This document shows, in pieces, positions 32,325 through 41,129 of a DNA stretch of 64,000 nucleotides. The notes under the pieces are model-generated. The model was given only the letters and a program-made list of their open reading frames with translations, searched no databases and was not told the DNA's origin. The DNA is from Breviolum minutum Mf 1.05b.01. Its lineage: Eukaryota; Sar; Dinophyceae; Suessiales; Symbiodiniaceae. The position numbers and the translations under genes are program-made. The number at the start of each line of letters is the position of its first letter. The first letter of the stretch is position 1. The stretch is taken from positions 18,240 to 82,239 of the forward strand of contig DF239165.1 in the NCBI GenBank assembly GCA_000507305.1, given 5' to 3'.

Positions 32325-32476
32325 ATGAGCAATGGATGACAATTTTCCCTGCTACATGATGCTAAATGACTTCTCACATGAGCAAACCGATCAGTTGGCA
32401 TCGCCAAGTCGAATTCATGAATTTCAAGGTTTGTTCATTCATTTTTGGGGCACCTCATTCAAGAACACTGAATTGT
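32325..32476 (+). CDS. Exon joined across a family B intron (5' part)
   Basis: The frame reads AMDDNFPCYMMLNDFSHEQT, DQLASPSRIHEFQGLFIHFW, GTSFKNTEL, open until the element at 32479. The intron 32477-32573 is GT-AG (T|GTTACC to GGGTAG|TA), 97 nt, and keeps frame into the next exon. Product unknown. Confidence 0.55.
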
Positions 32477-32478
32477 GT

Positions 32479-32572
32479 TACCCTCCAGGAAACTAACCTG
32501 TCCCACCTTAGGAAACGGAAAATCATCTTCAAAAGTGTCTTGGGAGGGGATATGTTAGTTCCCAGGAGGGTA
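32479..32572 (+). mobile_element. Family B element acting as an intron
   Basis: TACCCTCCAGGAAACTAACC to GTTAGTTCCCAGGAGGGTA, 94 bp. Removing either the element (94 nt) or the surrounding GT-AG intron (97 nt) joins two open frames that are otherwise offset by one base. Confidence 0.8.
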
Positions 32573-32573
32573 G

Positions 32574-32690
32574 TATCAATAAGTTGGGTTCACCCCCCAC
32601 CCATCGTTAGCAATCGTCAGAAATCTAAGAATTCAGAATCAGATCTTATGGCTCGGGAGGGACTCCCAACCTATATAAGCCACTGGCATC
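32574..32690 (+). CDS. Exon joined across a family B intron (3' part)
   Basis: The frame reads SISWVHPPPIVSNRQKSKNS, ESDLMAREGLPTYISHWHPG before a run of G. Continues 32325-32476. Function unknown. Confidence 0.55.
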
Positions 32691-33367
32691 CTGGGGGGGG
32701 GTACATCCAATCCGTAAGCCACTACCAGGTTCTTCCGAGTGGCCTTAAAAAGGTGTTTTTAAGTGACCCTTTCATGGGTTAAGTGACCTCCATTTGGGTG
32801 ATCAAAGGGTCACTTGGAAGAAGCTGGTAGACTTGTTTATTTCCAACAAAATGCAGGGGCTCAAAGGAAGTTTTTCGTTTTAAGTTTCCATATCCCAGGT
32901 CCACAAAAAAATAGGACAAGAGTGTTAGTTGCTTACCTACATTGACCTACCGATACTTTCAACCGGGGCCCCGTTTCTGGTAGCTAAAAAAAAAGCCATC
33001 CCCCCAGAGAGTCGATTTTGGGCACTCAAATGGCATACTAATTGGAGATTTACTTAGTTAAACCCTGAGATCTAAGTGGGTAAATGTCATTGGTTCATGA
33101 AGTGAACCTGGATGAAAAACCTTCACACATTTCCACTGTGAACCAATGTCTTTAGGCAGGGCTGAAGGTAATACATACAATTCAATAGGTATGTTATGTT
33201 ATATATTATATCTATACCAGCGACCCCCAGGTCGGACCACAAAGTCCATCAGTCCATCCTAAAATTTTCTCCGTCTTCCAGGTTGGTGTTTGGTCCTCCG
33301 GGGTTATATATATGACATGATTTGCGCCAAACCATACTCAAATAAGGCTTATCAGGAAAGCTTGTCA
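32691..33367. other. Intron-like region with family D remnants
   Basis: GTTTTTAAGTGACCCTTTCATG and GGGTCACTTGGAAG (32755-32820) are family D words. No exon is supported to 33367. Confidence 0.4.
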
Positions 33368-33465
33368 CATTGATTGGTTCGAAGGATTGGATGCTTTTAC
33401 GTTCCTTTTGGATCCTGGATCGTTTGGGGCATGTTTGCTGTGCATCACCCAAACCGGGGCGTAAA
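33368..33465 (+). CDS. Candidate exon, frame ambiguous
   Basis: All three + frames are open. The most protein-like reads TLIDWFEGLDAFTFLLDPGS FGACLLCITQTGA (one run of 20, then 13). Confidence 0.35.
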
Positions 33466-33534
33466 ATGATATTCATCCTCATGTTTTTTGTAATGTTTTT
33501 TCGGGCGGGGAACATACCTCATCGCAAGTTGAGC

Positions 33535-33615
33535 AGGTTGCAAATCGCACGGCCATATCTTTCCCCTCCCAGTTGGCCCTTTTACCTTGAAACCCGTCCC
33601 GTTCAACAAAATACA
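33535..33615 (+). CDS. Candidate exon 5' of family A element
   Basis: The frame GCKSHGHIFPLPVGPFTLKP VPFNKI meets the element at 33616 and continues after it as QELGETDDELILESF if one copy of the ATACA duplication is removed. A GT donor (CACTAG|GTGGTGG) would leave an in-frame TAG, so a non-canonical junction is implied. Confidence 0.42.
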
Positions 33616-33721
33616 CTAGGTGGTGGTTTCAAATATGTTTTTGTTCACTCATATTTGGGGAAGATTCCCATGTTGAGGGTTGCATATTTTTTCAAATGGG
33701 TTGGTTGAAACCATCAACGAG
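33616..33721. mobile_element. Family A element
   Basis: CTAGGTGGTGGTTTCAAATA to GGTTGGTTGAAACCATCAACGAG. ATACAC before and ATACAG after (33722-33727) suggest a target duplication. Confidence 0.8.
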
Positions 33722-33785
33722 ATACAGGAGTTGGGCGAAACAGACGATGAACTCATTTTGGAGAGCTTTTGAAGACGTTTCCGGC
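33722..33785 (+). CDS. Candidate acidic exon after family A element
   Basis: IQELGETDDELILESF in one frame. A single extra T in GCTTTT may hide a continuation EDVSGG. Ends where a family E sequence begins. Confidence 0.4.
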
Positions 33786-34010
33786 GGCCGATGGTTCAGC
33801 AATCTGGCGGGCACCCTGTCTAGGATGTACAAAAAATCATTGCATAAGATTGCACATGACTGCAAACCAGGTGATTCAATTCGTGACCTTTTTGGGATGG
33901 TTAAGTGACCCTTTCAAGGGGTTAAGTGACCTCCAACTAGGGGATGAAAAGGGCACTTTGAATCACCTGGAAGTAGCTGGCTTGCCGGATTTGTGAACCA
34001 TCATTTTTTG
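33786..34010. mobile_element. Family E element interrupted by a family D element
   Basis: GATGGTTCAGCAATCTGGCGG on the left and GGCTTGCCGGATTTGTGAACC on the right are family E halves. Between them 33869-33970 is a family D copy (AGGTGATTCAATTCGTGACC to CACTTTGAATCACCT). Confidence 0.75.
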
Positions 34011-34029
34011 TCCACTTTGGCGAGATTTT

Positions 34030-34096
34030 TTTCCGGCCATCAAAGATGGCTTTCTCTCGCGGTCTCGAGAGACTGCGGAACCTATCGTGCCCCCGT
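34030..34096 (+). CDS. Candidate exon, frame ambiguous
   Basis: PAIKDGFLSRSRETAEPIVP in one frame and FRPSKMAFSRGLERLRNLSC in another; a GT lies at 34097 (CCCCC|GTAATT). Confidence 0.4.
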
Positions 34097-34185
34097 AATT
34101 GATTTCGTGCAAACAGGATTTCAGGGATTCAGGGAGTAGACTTTCCACATTTTTCCAACCAACCGAAGGAATCAAACTATCGCAT

Positions 34186-34320
34186 GGTAAATTGGTGGTT
34201 TGGGTTGGTGGTTTGGGCATTTTGGATCCTCTTATGAAAGGGTTAACGTTATGAAAGGGATTGTTACCGATTCGAATCCCAAACCAACGGACCCCCAGAT
34301 CACCAATTTGCCATGCAAAC
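34186..34320. repeat. Family K-type inverted repeat (diverged)
   Basis: TGGTAAATTGGTGGTTTGGG and CCCCAGATCACCAATTTGCCA pair imperfectly around GGATCCTCTTATGAAAGGG, like the perfect hairpin at 12.25 kb. Confidence 0.6.
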
Positions 34321-34332
34321 TTTTCCATTGGA

Positions 34333-34971
34333 GGGTGCAATCGCTGATCCTTAGGGTTCAGATGAAATTCCCACCCGCACGACTTCTCCCCGGTTAGCCT
34401 TTTCCAGCGGGCTTTGCGGCTTAGCCGAGCCCCTGCTCTTCCGACAAGCGGCGGAAATTCGTGCAAAGTCTAAGGTTCCACGAAAATTCCAAGGTTGACC
34501 CCTGGCACATACCCAAAAGGTACCCTAAAATGGAAATAATTGTCAAAGGGTTTTTCCTTCACTAAAACGTAGTTTGTTGGGGTTTTAGGGGTATGTTTTA
34601 GGGGTATGTTTTAGAGGTACGTTGGAGTTTACTTAGAATGATGTTGTTTTTTCTTGTGTTTTGTTGGAGGGTGAGGTGGGCCGGGCATGGGGGACTTCCT
34701 GAGGTTTGCTGTATGTTTCCCTGTTCGAATGTTGCTCAGTATGTCCCCTCCTTGAAACTAACATAGCACCTGAAACACTGGCGCGCCAGGTGCGTAGTCT
34801 CAGTTTTGGGGAGTGTTATTTCTTTGTGATGAATTTTTTGGATGTCTAAAATCTCTGGGGATTTTATGCTAAAATTCTCACCCCTCAAAACATGGTTATT
34901 CTGGTGAGGACCTGACTCCTACAAGTTCAAATCCTTCTTATTGGCAGGGTGCAATCGCTGATCCTTAGGGT
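34333..34971. repeat. 25-bp direct repeat pair
   Basis: GGGTGCAATCGCTGATCC followed by TTAGGGT occurs at 34333-34357 and 34947-34971. The interval contains one candidate exon and a repeat with GGGGTATGTTTTAGG tandem units (34586-34622). Confidence 0.85.
34408..34490 (+). CDS. Candidate exon (AEPLLFRQAAEIRAKSK)
   Basis: Acceptor AGCCTTTTCCAG at 34407. The frame reads SGLCGLAEPLLFRQAAEIRA KSK and continues to a TGA at the next element (ACCCCTGGCACATACC). Helical and basic. Confidence 0.5.
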
Positions 34972-35036
34972 AGTTTATGGACAACTGTATATATTTATAT
35001 ATAACATATCCTGAACCCCAACAGAAACACTTACAG

Positions 35037-35113
35037 AGTTAGCTATTAACTGGACCCAACATCACGACCACCAGTTGAACGAGTCAGAGCTTGTTTTTCA
35101 TCAAATTGACCAG
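35037..35113 (+). CDS. Exon with both splice sites canonical
   Basis: Acceptor ACACTTACAG (35036), donor GACCAG|GTCACC (35114). It reads LAINWTQHHDHQLNESELVF HQIDQ. Only one frame is open. Function unknown. Confidence 0.62.
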
Positions 35114-35643
35114 GTCACCTGAAGTAATATCCATGTTGGCAAGTCCAAGTTATCCAAGGTATGCAATGTTGAAAAACATCAGGTTTCTCAGCCACTCTTT
35201 AAACATAGCAGGTTTTTGTTTTTGAGTCCTTTGGAAAGGGGCCGACTTCAACTTCTAATTTCTCAAGAATGGAGACAGAGATATTAGAGATCCTCCTGAC
35301 ACCTTCAGTAGCCTCCAAAATTAGGTGGGTTTTGACGCCAAAAAGCGACATCCCAATATAAATGTGTTGGGTTTTGTGATGTTTTGTTGGCGCTTATCAG
35401 CTGACCATGTTTATGATCACTTTGTTGAATAGGGTATCTCATTTTTTTTCAAACTTCTGAGATGCCATGGGAAATGCCCTGCAGAATCCAGTCACTGACA
35501 ACGAAAAACATTTCGGGGACCGGGGGTTTTGAAGGAGAAAGCATCTGGTTGTTTTTCTCCCTTGTGGTTGCAAAGTGCTCTTTTCAGGGTCAGTGCGTCT
35601 CGTTAGTCGCTATCTTAATCGCAGTCTTATAGTAGGAATGGTG

Positions 35644-35832
35644 TTGCTGTTGCTGTAGCTGCTGATGGCGATCAATGATCGATGATGATCAATGATTGAT
35701 GGTGATGATGCTGATGAATGATGATCAGTGCTGATCAATGATGATCAATGCTGATCATCAATGATCATCAATGATGATCAATGCTGATCATCAATGATGA
35801 TCAATGACGATGATGATCATTGATGATGTTCA
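35644..35832. repeat. ATGATCA-rich low-complexity tract
   Basis: Degenerate repetition of GATGATCAATG, GATCATCA and related words for about 190 bp. Likely a decayed microsatellite. Confidence 0.85.
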
Positions 35833-35837
35833 AACTG

Positions 35838-35945
35838 CAGATCATCTTGATTTTGTTGGCCCGTCGTCCAAGGCCTGAGCCAAGTGAAGCAACGGAAGGT
35901 CTTGGGGGAGTCTTGAAAGCTGCTTGCCACTGGCCACTCCCCCCC
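35838..35945 (+). CDS. Candidate exon
   Basis: The frame reads LILLARRPRPEPSEATEGLG, GVLKAACHWPL then Pro-rich; acceptor-like AAACTGCAG at 35840. Confidence 0.45.
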
Positions 35946-36151
35946 CAAAACGGGGCTTAGATACGAATCGTTCAATGAATGGGCATGTCTCCATAAGTGG
36001 GAAATCCTACCAAATCAGCCAGAAATTGCATCTGAAAGGTTGCAGTTTTTTGGGCATAAAGTCGTCCATGGAATGTTTTAGCCTTCATTGTCATTTCGAA
36101 GATATATCCTTAAACTGAGCTTTGTTTTCTGTTCAAAAGGATGATTTTCAG

Positions 36152-36283
36152 GCACCGGATAGCAATGTGCATTTCTTTCATGTTGCCCTTCATACCTTCA
36201 TAGCTCATGTTAAGAGCAAGGACATTCTGTGCAGAAGGGTGAGGTACTTGTTCGATGGATTCGTTCGGTATATTTTTTCATGC
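36152..36283 (+). CDS. Exon bordered by a family A element
   Basis: Acceptor GATTTTCAG at 36151, then APDSNVHFFHVALHTFIAHV, KSKDILCRRVRYLFDGFVRY, IFSC up to the element start CTAGGTGGTGG. A single long open frame of 44 codons. Hydrophobic/aromatic, no known motif. Confidence 0.62.
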
Positions 36284-36393
36284 TAGGTGGTGGTTTCGAA
36301 TGTTCAAATTCTCCAGATGTTCACCCCTACTCTGAGAAGATTCAGATTTTTGGACAATATAGTTTTCAAGTGGGTCCAAAACCACGACCTTCA
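36283..36393. mobile_element. Family A element, diverged
   Basis: CTAGGTGGTGGTTTCGAATG to GTGGGTCCAAAACCACGACC; the core CACCCCTACTCTGAGAAGATT is recognisable. Confidence 0.65.
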
Positions 36394-36448
36394 GCAAAGA
36401 GTATCACTCCTTTAACGCATCATCGCACCAGATGAAACTTGTTACATG
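36394..36448 (+). CDS. Candidate exon after family A element
   Basis: SKEYHSFNASSHQMKLVTC in one frame; SAKSITPLTHHRTR in another. Confidence 0.35.
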
Positions 36449-36504
36449 TATATGATATATGTTCAAAGCCTTGAAAATTCTCTCGTTTCATACCAAACCC
36501 GGAT

Positions 36505-36617
36505 TTCTTTTTTGCGTTATTTCCGATTTCCTCACAACAAACGAGACACAAGCCAAAAAACGCCCTTGTCATGTTGGTTTCGTGGTCACAGTCAAAGGAG
36601 CTCCCAGGGTTTCAGGT
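36505..36617 (+). CDS. Candidate exon
   Basis: The frame reads CVISDFLTTNETQAKKRPCH, VGFVVTVKGAPRVSG; a second frame is open too. Confidence 0.42.
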
Positions 36618-36654
36618 TGGGTTAATGTAGGTTTTAAGAAACTGCATTCATCCA

Positions 36655-36768
36655 TGCTTCATATACCCATACCATCCATGATCCATGGGACTGGCATATT
36701 TACCTACATGAGGAAGGTTGATTCTTATGGTAAATGTAGGTAAACCATACATGGATGGTGAGGGTCAG
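36655..36768. mobile_element. Family I element
   Basis: Contains ATCCATGGGACTGGCATATT TACCTACATGAGG, then TATGGTAAATGTAGGTAAAC CATACATGGATGG: an inverted pair shared with copies at 9.5, 16.2, 19.1, 23.6, 42.4, 44.9, 51.8 and 58.0 kb. Confidence 0.7.
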
Positions 36769-36908
36769 ACTCAGCCAGATGTTTTTCCAGAGAAAAAATG
36801 TTAGATGTGTCAACTCCTTCGCCATGAATCTTGCATATAGTTTGCCTGGTTGAATGGTAGAACTATCTAAAGTTTTTTTTTGGGGACAGGCCTAGTACAT
36901 ATATAAAA

Positions 36909-37004
36909 CTAGGTGGTTTCAATTATGTTTTATGTTCATCCCTATTTGGGGAAATGATCCAATTTGATTGCTATTTTTTTTGATGGGTTAAAGCCACCAA
37001 CTAG
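36909..37004. mobile_element. Family A element
   Basis: CTAGGTGGTTTCAATTATG to GGGTTAAAGCCACCAACTAG with GGGGAAATGATCCAATTTGA inside. Confidence 0.8.
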
Positions 37005-37078
37005 AAAAAGCAGAAAAATAAGTTTCTATATAGATGTTTTTGTTTCCAAATGTAAACTCAGAGCAGTGATTTGTAGTA
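37005..37078 (+). CDS. Candidate exon between family A and E elements
   Basis: The frame SRKISFYIDVFVSKCKLRAV ICS is open across the whole interval between the two elements. Confidence 0.48.
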
Positions 37079-37187
37079 CTGTTGATGGAAGAAATCTGGC
37101 TAACCAGTTGAGGTTGGTAGTGTATCCCATTAATTACAAGGTTTTATATATGCCAGCTGGTTAGCCGGATTTCTGAACCATCAACAG
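37079..37187. mobile_element. Family E element
   Basis: CTGTTGATGGAAGAAATCTGG to CCGGATTTCTGAACCATCAACAG; flanked by TA on both sides. Confidence 0.85.
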
Positions 37188-37296
37188 TAGCAATCACCCC
37201 AAAAAACTGGCAGGGAAAACAAAAATCCATACTTCAGAGGCAACTTTTGTCACCTGTTTGACCCACACAATTTCCGAAGCCAAGGCATTTTTGTTT
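37188..37296 (+). CDS. Candidate exon after family E element
   Basis: The frame reads SNHPKKLAGKTKIHTSEATF, VTCLTHTISEAKAF; other frames close early. Confidence 0.5.
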
Positions 37297-37422
37297 TGGG
37301 GGGAATTCTCAAAAATAGGTGGTAGTGAAACAGAATATGCTTTGATGTTCACGAATTCTATTTGGAGATATATCATCCATTTTGACTTGTATTTTTCAAA
37401 TGGGTTGGCGAAAAAAAACACC

Positions 37423-37565
37423 AAGTGGAACGAAAATCCTGCGATTTCTTCGTATATTTGTGGTTGGTAGGTGATGCAACTCAAGCAGCAAAACCGGAGC
37501 TTCCTGAGGTTGGGGTCCATGGATGGTCAGGGATGGAAAAGATGCGGTGGAAAAAGGGTCATGGC
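37423..37565 (+). CDS. Candidate exon (PELPEVGVHGWSGMEKMRW)
   Basis: The frame reads ERKSCDFFVYLWLVGDATQA, AKPELPEVGVHGWSGMEKMR, WKKGHGWS, ending at a long hairpin. Confidence 0.52.
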
Positions 37566-37712
37566 TGGTCAACCTACCCGCATGTAAGGTACCCCCATGA
37601 GAAATAAGGCCTTAATAAGGGGTTATTAAGTATAGTTGTTCCCTTATTAAGGCCTTATTTGTCATGGGGGTACCTTACATGGGGGTAGGTTGGCTGACCA
37701 TGAAAAGGGTAC
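37564..37712. repeat. Family J long hairpin, about 60-bp arms
   Basis: TCATGGCTGGTCAACCTACC, GTAAGGTACCCCCATGA and AATAAGGCCTTAATAAGGG at left are matched inverted by CCCTTATTAAGGCCTTATT, TCATGGGGGTACCTTAC and GGTAGGTTGGCTGACCATGA at right, with a loop of about 15 bases. Confidence 0.9.
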
Positions 37713-37719
37713 CACACCA

Positions 37720-37781
37720 TCCTGGATTCTGGATGAGATTCATTAGTGAAAATGAACTTGTAGAGGGTGCACAATCCGGTC
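37720..37781 (+). CDS. Candidate exon (RFISENELVEGAQSGL)
   Basis: The frame HPGFWMRFISENELVEGAQS GL is open to TAA. A 16-bp direct repeat (GATGAGATTCATTAGT) begins inside it (37732) and recurs at 37788. Confidence 0.45.
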
Positions 37782-37902
37782 TCTAAAGATGAGATTCATT
37801 AGTTAAAGGGTACAAATAGTCGAGATATATGAATCTTCATTCATGGTTACAATTTTCCATTTTCCATTTGACTAGGGCGTTGGTTTTAGTAGGGCCTAGG
37901 GC

Positions 37903-38007
37903 CTAGGGTGAAAACTAGCATATCCCCTGAAAATGATGGTTGGAAGATGTATTTCTTATTGAAATAGTCCCCTTTTTAGGGGACATGTTAGTTTTCTGGG
38001 GTGTATC
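37903..38007. mobile_element. Family B element
   Basis: GGGTGAAAACTAGCATATCCCC against GGGGACATGTTAGTTTTCTGGG. Confidence 0.7.
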
Positions 38008-38515
38008 ATTTATTTTGGGCTATGTTTTTCGGGGTTATTTCACTTCATTTTTTAACGATCGTAGGGGCCCGCCCACCTTGTAGGAAACTCATCTGAAAAT
38101 TGATGGAAAACTGACCAGCTATTTTGGTTAGCTGGGTCGGGGTTATGCAAGCACGGCCTTACCCTCATGAAAGGCTAGTCTACCAAGCATCCATTTCTAG
38201 AGCGATTTGTTAGTTTTACGGAGGGTATTAACTTCAAATCCTTCCAGGGGTCGCATGACTTGGCATAGACTGGAGGCATTTTTTCATGTTGGAAATATCT
38301 TGCAGTTGGACATTGGGTCCTCGTAATACCGATCTTCACATCCGGTACATAATACCATATATACCATCCATCAAGAAGTTCCGCAACAGTTGAAGGGAAG
38401 GATACTACTAAACTCGCATCGTTTTGGGGAGTTTTTCGGGTCACATGACTTCGAGAGTGTTTTTGATTGAACATCAGGCAACTTTGATCAACACTGCTGA
38501 AGCGACACTCAAAAA

Positions 38516-38561
38516 CTAACAGCTGATGCATCCGGCTGTATCTACAGATTAGTATCTGAGA
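38516..38561 (+). CDS. Candidate short exon
   Basis: ADASGCIYRLVSEI runs into the family B element that starts at 38562. Confidence 0.35.
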
Positions 38562-38668
38562 TACTCCCTAGAAAACTAATCTGTCCCCCCTGAAAAAAAG
38601 TGGTTGGAAGACGAGCCTTTCCTTTTGAGATGGCCCCTTTTTAGGGGACATTCGTTACCGGGGGTGCA
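38562..38668. mobile_element. Family B element
   Basis: TACTCCCTAGAAAACTAATCTG to GGACATTCGTTACCGGGGGTG; inner GGTTGGAAGACGAGCC and GGCCCCTTTTTAGGGGACA. Confidence 0.7.
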
Positions 38669-38790
38669 TCGTTTAGTGGTCCATGGGAATCAATGGACCG
38701 TGGTTGGAGTCCTATTTGTAGCACCTTCACTGCGAGGACCAGTTTTTTCCTTTGATGATTGGAAAAAAGTTTTGTTTTTTTGGGGCGTGT
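38669..38790 (+). CDS. Exon after family B element
   Basis: The frame reads LVVHGNQWTVVGVLFVAPSL, RGPVFSFDDWKKVLFFWG. Hydrophobic, one frame clearly best. Confidence 0.52.
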
Positions 38791-39009
38791 TTAAGCAAAC
38801 TTAAAACCATTTTGTAGACTAAGTTGTCAGGCTTTTGATATTTGCTGGTCAGATTTGTTGTTTCACGTAATTACATGTAATTACTATGTTATTCAACCGG
38901 TGTTCGTATTAATTATCTACCTAATCTATAGTCAGTTGGTGGTTTCAAAGATGTTGGGATGATTTCGGGCTATTTTTTACCCCTAACCTGGGGGAACTGA
39001 TCCGAGCAG

Positions 39010-39063
39010 GTTCCCGAAAGCAAGCGAAGACGGAAGTCCTGGTCCTCGGTCAACCAGCATGAT
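39010..39063 (+). CDS. Candidate exon, basic/acidic
   Basis: EQVPESKRRRKSWSSVNQ follows a degenerate family A element (38935-39005). Basic NLS-like run. Confidence 0.4.
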
Positions 39064-39154
39064 CATGGTGATCATCAACAGTATCATCATGACTGATATT
39101 ATTTGATGAAAACATATGAAACCATGATTTATTATGTCATTTTATGATGATCTC

Positions 39155-39225
39155 ATCATGATCATCATCATCATCATCATCATTATCATCATCATCATCA
39201 TCGTCATCAACATGATGATCATCAT
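39155..39225. repeat. (ATC)n microsatellite
   Basis: ATCATCATC repeats with occasional interruptions. Confidence 0.9.
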
Positions 39226-39298
39226 TCTGATGTTTGATGATGCTTATGATCTTGATCATCCTTCTAGTATCATCAATACGATACACCGTTTTTAAAGG

Positions 39299-39359
39299 TA
39301 CCTTTGAGTCGATGATGGAACCCGAACTTCCCGAAATCGGTGGGAGGGTAGTGTTCAAC
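39299..39359 (+). CDS. Candidate exon before family B element
   Basis: GTFESMMEPELPEIGGRVVF N stays open to the element at 39360. Confidence 0.5.
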
Positions 39360-39494
39360 TTACTCCCTCGAAATCGTTTGCAGCTCGCCCCTGCAAATCA
39401 TGATGGTTGGAAGACGAGCCGGTGTCCTTGTGTGCTTGTCCTTGTGTGCTTCGACCTATTTTCAGGGGCAAACTTGCTGTTAGTTTCAGGGAAA
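39360..39494. mobile_element. Family B element
   Basis: TTACTCCCTCGAAATCGTTTG to CTTGCTGTTAGTTTCAGGGA with GCCCCTGCAAATCATGATGG and TATTTTCAGGGGCA inside. Confidence 0.7.
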
Positions 39495-39530
39495 AAATAT
39501 GTCCTATTCACAAATAGATATCTGGATGGT

Positions 39531-39617
39531 GGTTTCGGATATCTTTTATTTTCATCCCTACCTGGGGAAATGATCCGATTTGACTAATATTTTTCAAGTG
39601 GGTTGAAACCATCAACC
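39531..39617. mobile_element. Family A element
   Basis: TCTGGATGGTGGTTTCGGAT to GTGGGTTGAAACCATCAACCA. Confidence 0.75.
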
Positions 39618-39717
39618 ACATATATTTTCCACCTTTACACCCACCTTTTTCTCGGGGTCATTATATTATATAGGCCACCTTTCCCCGAACTTCATTCTCA
39701 CCATCAGGGGAGGGTAG

Positions 39718-39870
39718 TACTTGGAGGATCATCCCAGTTAGTAAGTGGTTAGGATCACCCCCATTTCGAAGCCATTTAGGCCATTTGGAAGGGAAACAAC
39801 CCTACTTAGGGGACTTACAATCACCATGGTTATGAACCATTTACAAGTCATGGGATGATCCTCCCAGTAA
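39718..39870. mobile_element. Family C element
   Basis: TACTTGGAGGATCATCCCAGT to TCATGGGATGATCCTCCCAGTA, with GTTAGTAAGTGG and CCATTTACAAG inside. Confidence 0.75.
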
Positions 39871-39890
39871 GAACGACCCCCGAAAGTATA

Positions 39891-40013
39891 CTGTTGATGG
39901 AAAAAATCTCAAACAACCACCTGGGACTCCTGGGACGGTCCCAAAACCCCGTAAATAATGTGATAAACTACCAAACTCAACTGGTGAACGCCGGATTTCT
40001 GAACCATCAACAG
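39891..40013. mobile_element. Family E element
   Basis: CTGTTGATGGAAAAAATCTC to CCGGATTTCTGAACCATCAACAG, flanked TA / TA. Confidence 0.85.
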
Positions 40014-40076
40014 TATTAACTGGTTACAGTTCAGGAAATGAGTCCTGAACTCCTACCAAGCTACTACGTCAATTCA

Positions 40077-40160
40077 CAGTCAGCTCGGCCCAGGTTGCAG
40101 GATTTGGGTCTGACAGATGCTTTGGAGGTGCCGACAGTGGTTGGAGTAACAGTAGAGTAG
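40077..40160 (+). CDS. Candidate exon (LTDALEVPTVVGVTVE)
   Basis: SARPRLQDLGLTDALEVPTV VGVTVE before TAG; short, acidic, one best frame. Confidence 0.48.
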   Translation, partial: QSARPRLQDLGLTDALEVPTVVGVTVE

Positions 40161-40273
40161 TAACGGTTGTGATTGTGGTTGTTTCATTGATTTTCATCCG
40201 GATTGAAATTAGAAACCCCCAAATTTGAAGGGTAAAAGGGTGGAACCCGGAATGGATGTCTTGGAGATTTCTC

Positions 40274-40317
40274 CTTGTTGTTGTTGTTGTTGTTGTTGTT
40301 GTTGCTGCTGCTGCTGC
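40274..40317. repeat. (TTG/CTG)n trinucleotide repeat
   Basis: TTGTTGTTG units turning into CTGCTGCTG; antisense would encode poly-Gln or poly-Asn, probably non-coding. Confidence 0.9.
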
Positions 40318-40435
40318 CGACAAGTGCAAATTTTGGTGCCCCAAGGAAGTTGTTGGAAGTTTCCTGAGGCATGTACAGAGGTCTTGTATGTATCATAATA
40401 TGTATATATATATATACATTTAATACACATACACG

Positions 40436-40560
40436 TGTATGTTGGGGATGCTACAGTGACCACCAAGGGGCCTCCACCTTTCAAGAGAGGAGACAACATT
40501 CTGCACCAGTTGATCGGGCAACTATCCCATCAATTCTGGTATTTTAAGCATGCAAACTGG
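40436..40560 (+). CDS. Candidate exon
   Basis: VGDATVTTKGPPPFKRGDNI, LHQLIGQLSHQFWYFK in one open frame. Confidence 0.45.
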
Positions 40561-40817
40561 CGTAGCAGTTTAAATAGATACATAGTGTGTAGCTACAATG
40601 TACATATGTATGTTTTGATTTTATATAGATATAAGTATTTCTATTGACACACACATATATATGTATATATATATATGTATTAATATCTATATTATATATC
40701 AACAATTTTACATATATACACATATATGTGAGAGTGACACCAACCCAATTGATGTTTTGTTTGAATTGCCTGAAATTTCAGGAAGTTCTGAGTTCATCAA
40801 GTCTTGAGTCACCATAG

Positions 40818-40884
40818 ATCCCTGAAAGCCTTGAGGACACGCTCACCATGACGGAAGAAGACAAGGACGGCACTGATCACTGAG
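40818..40884 (+). CDS. Candidate acidic exon before family B element
   Basis: IPESLEDTLTMTEEDKDGTD H, then TGA six bases before the element. Confidence 0.42.
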
Positions 40885-40888
40885 AATG

Positions 40889-41006
40889 TACACCCTCCCT
40901 GAAACAAACAGCAAGTTTACCCTACAAATGGATGGTTGGAAGACGATCCTTTCCTTTTGGGGCCCTGCCAATTTTCGGGGGTGAAATGTTAGTTTCAGGG
41001 AGGGTA
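40889..41006. mobile_element. Family B element, near-consensus
   Basis: TACACCCTCCCTGAAACAAACA to TGTTAGTTTCAGGGAGGGTA; inner GGATGGTTGGAAGACGATCC and CTTTTGGGGCCCTGCC. One of the most complete copies. Confidence 0.85.
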
Positions 41007-41129
41007 TATCATATCTGGAGAAGTATACCGCCTGGAAAGCATCGATCGCGATCGCCACTCCTGTTAGTATTGGTTTATTATGGCCCCGTACAAATCGCCA
41101 CCATTTTGGGAGTAGCGATCGCCGATCAC

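Noticed and set aside
33786..33890. Frame GGRWFSNLAGTLSRMYKK as an exon
   Set aside because: The DNA is the left half of a family E element (GATGGTTCAGCAATC, GGATGTACAAAAAATC), so the reading is fortuitous.
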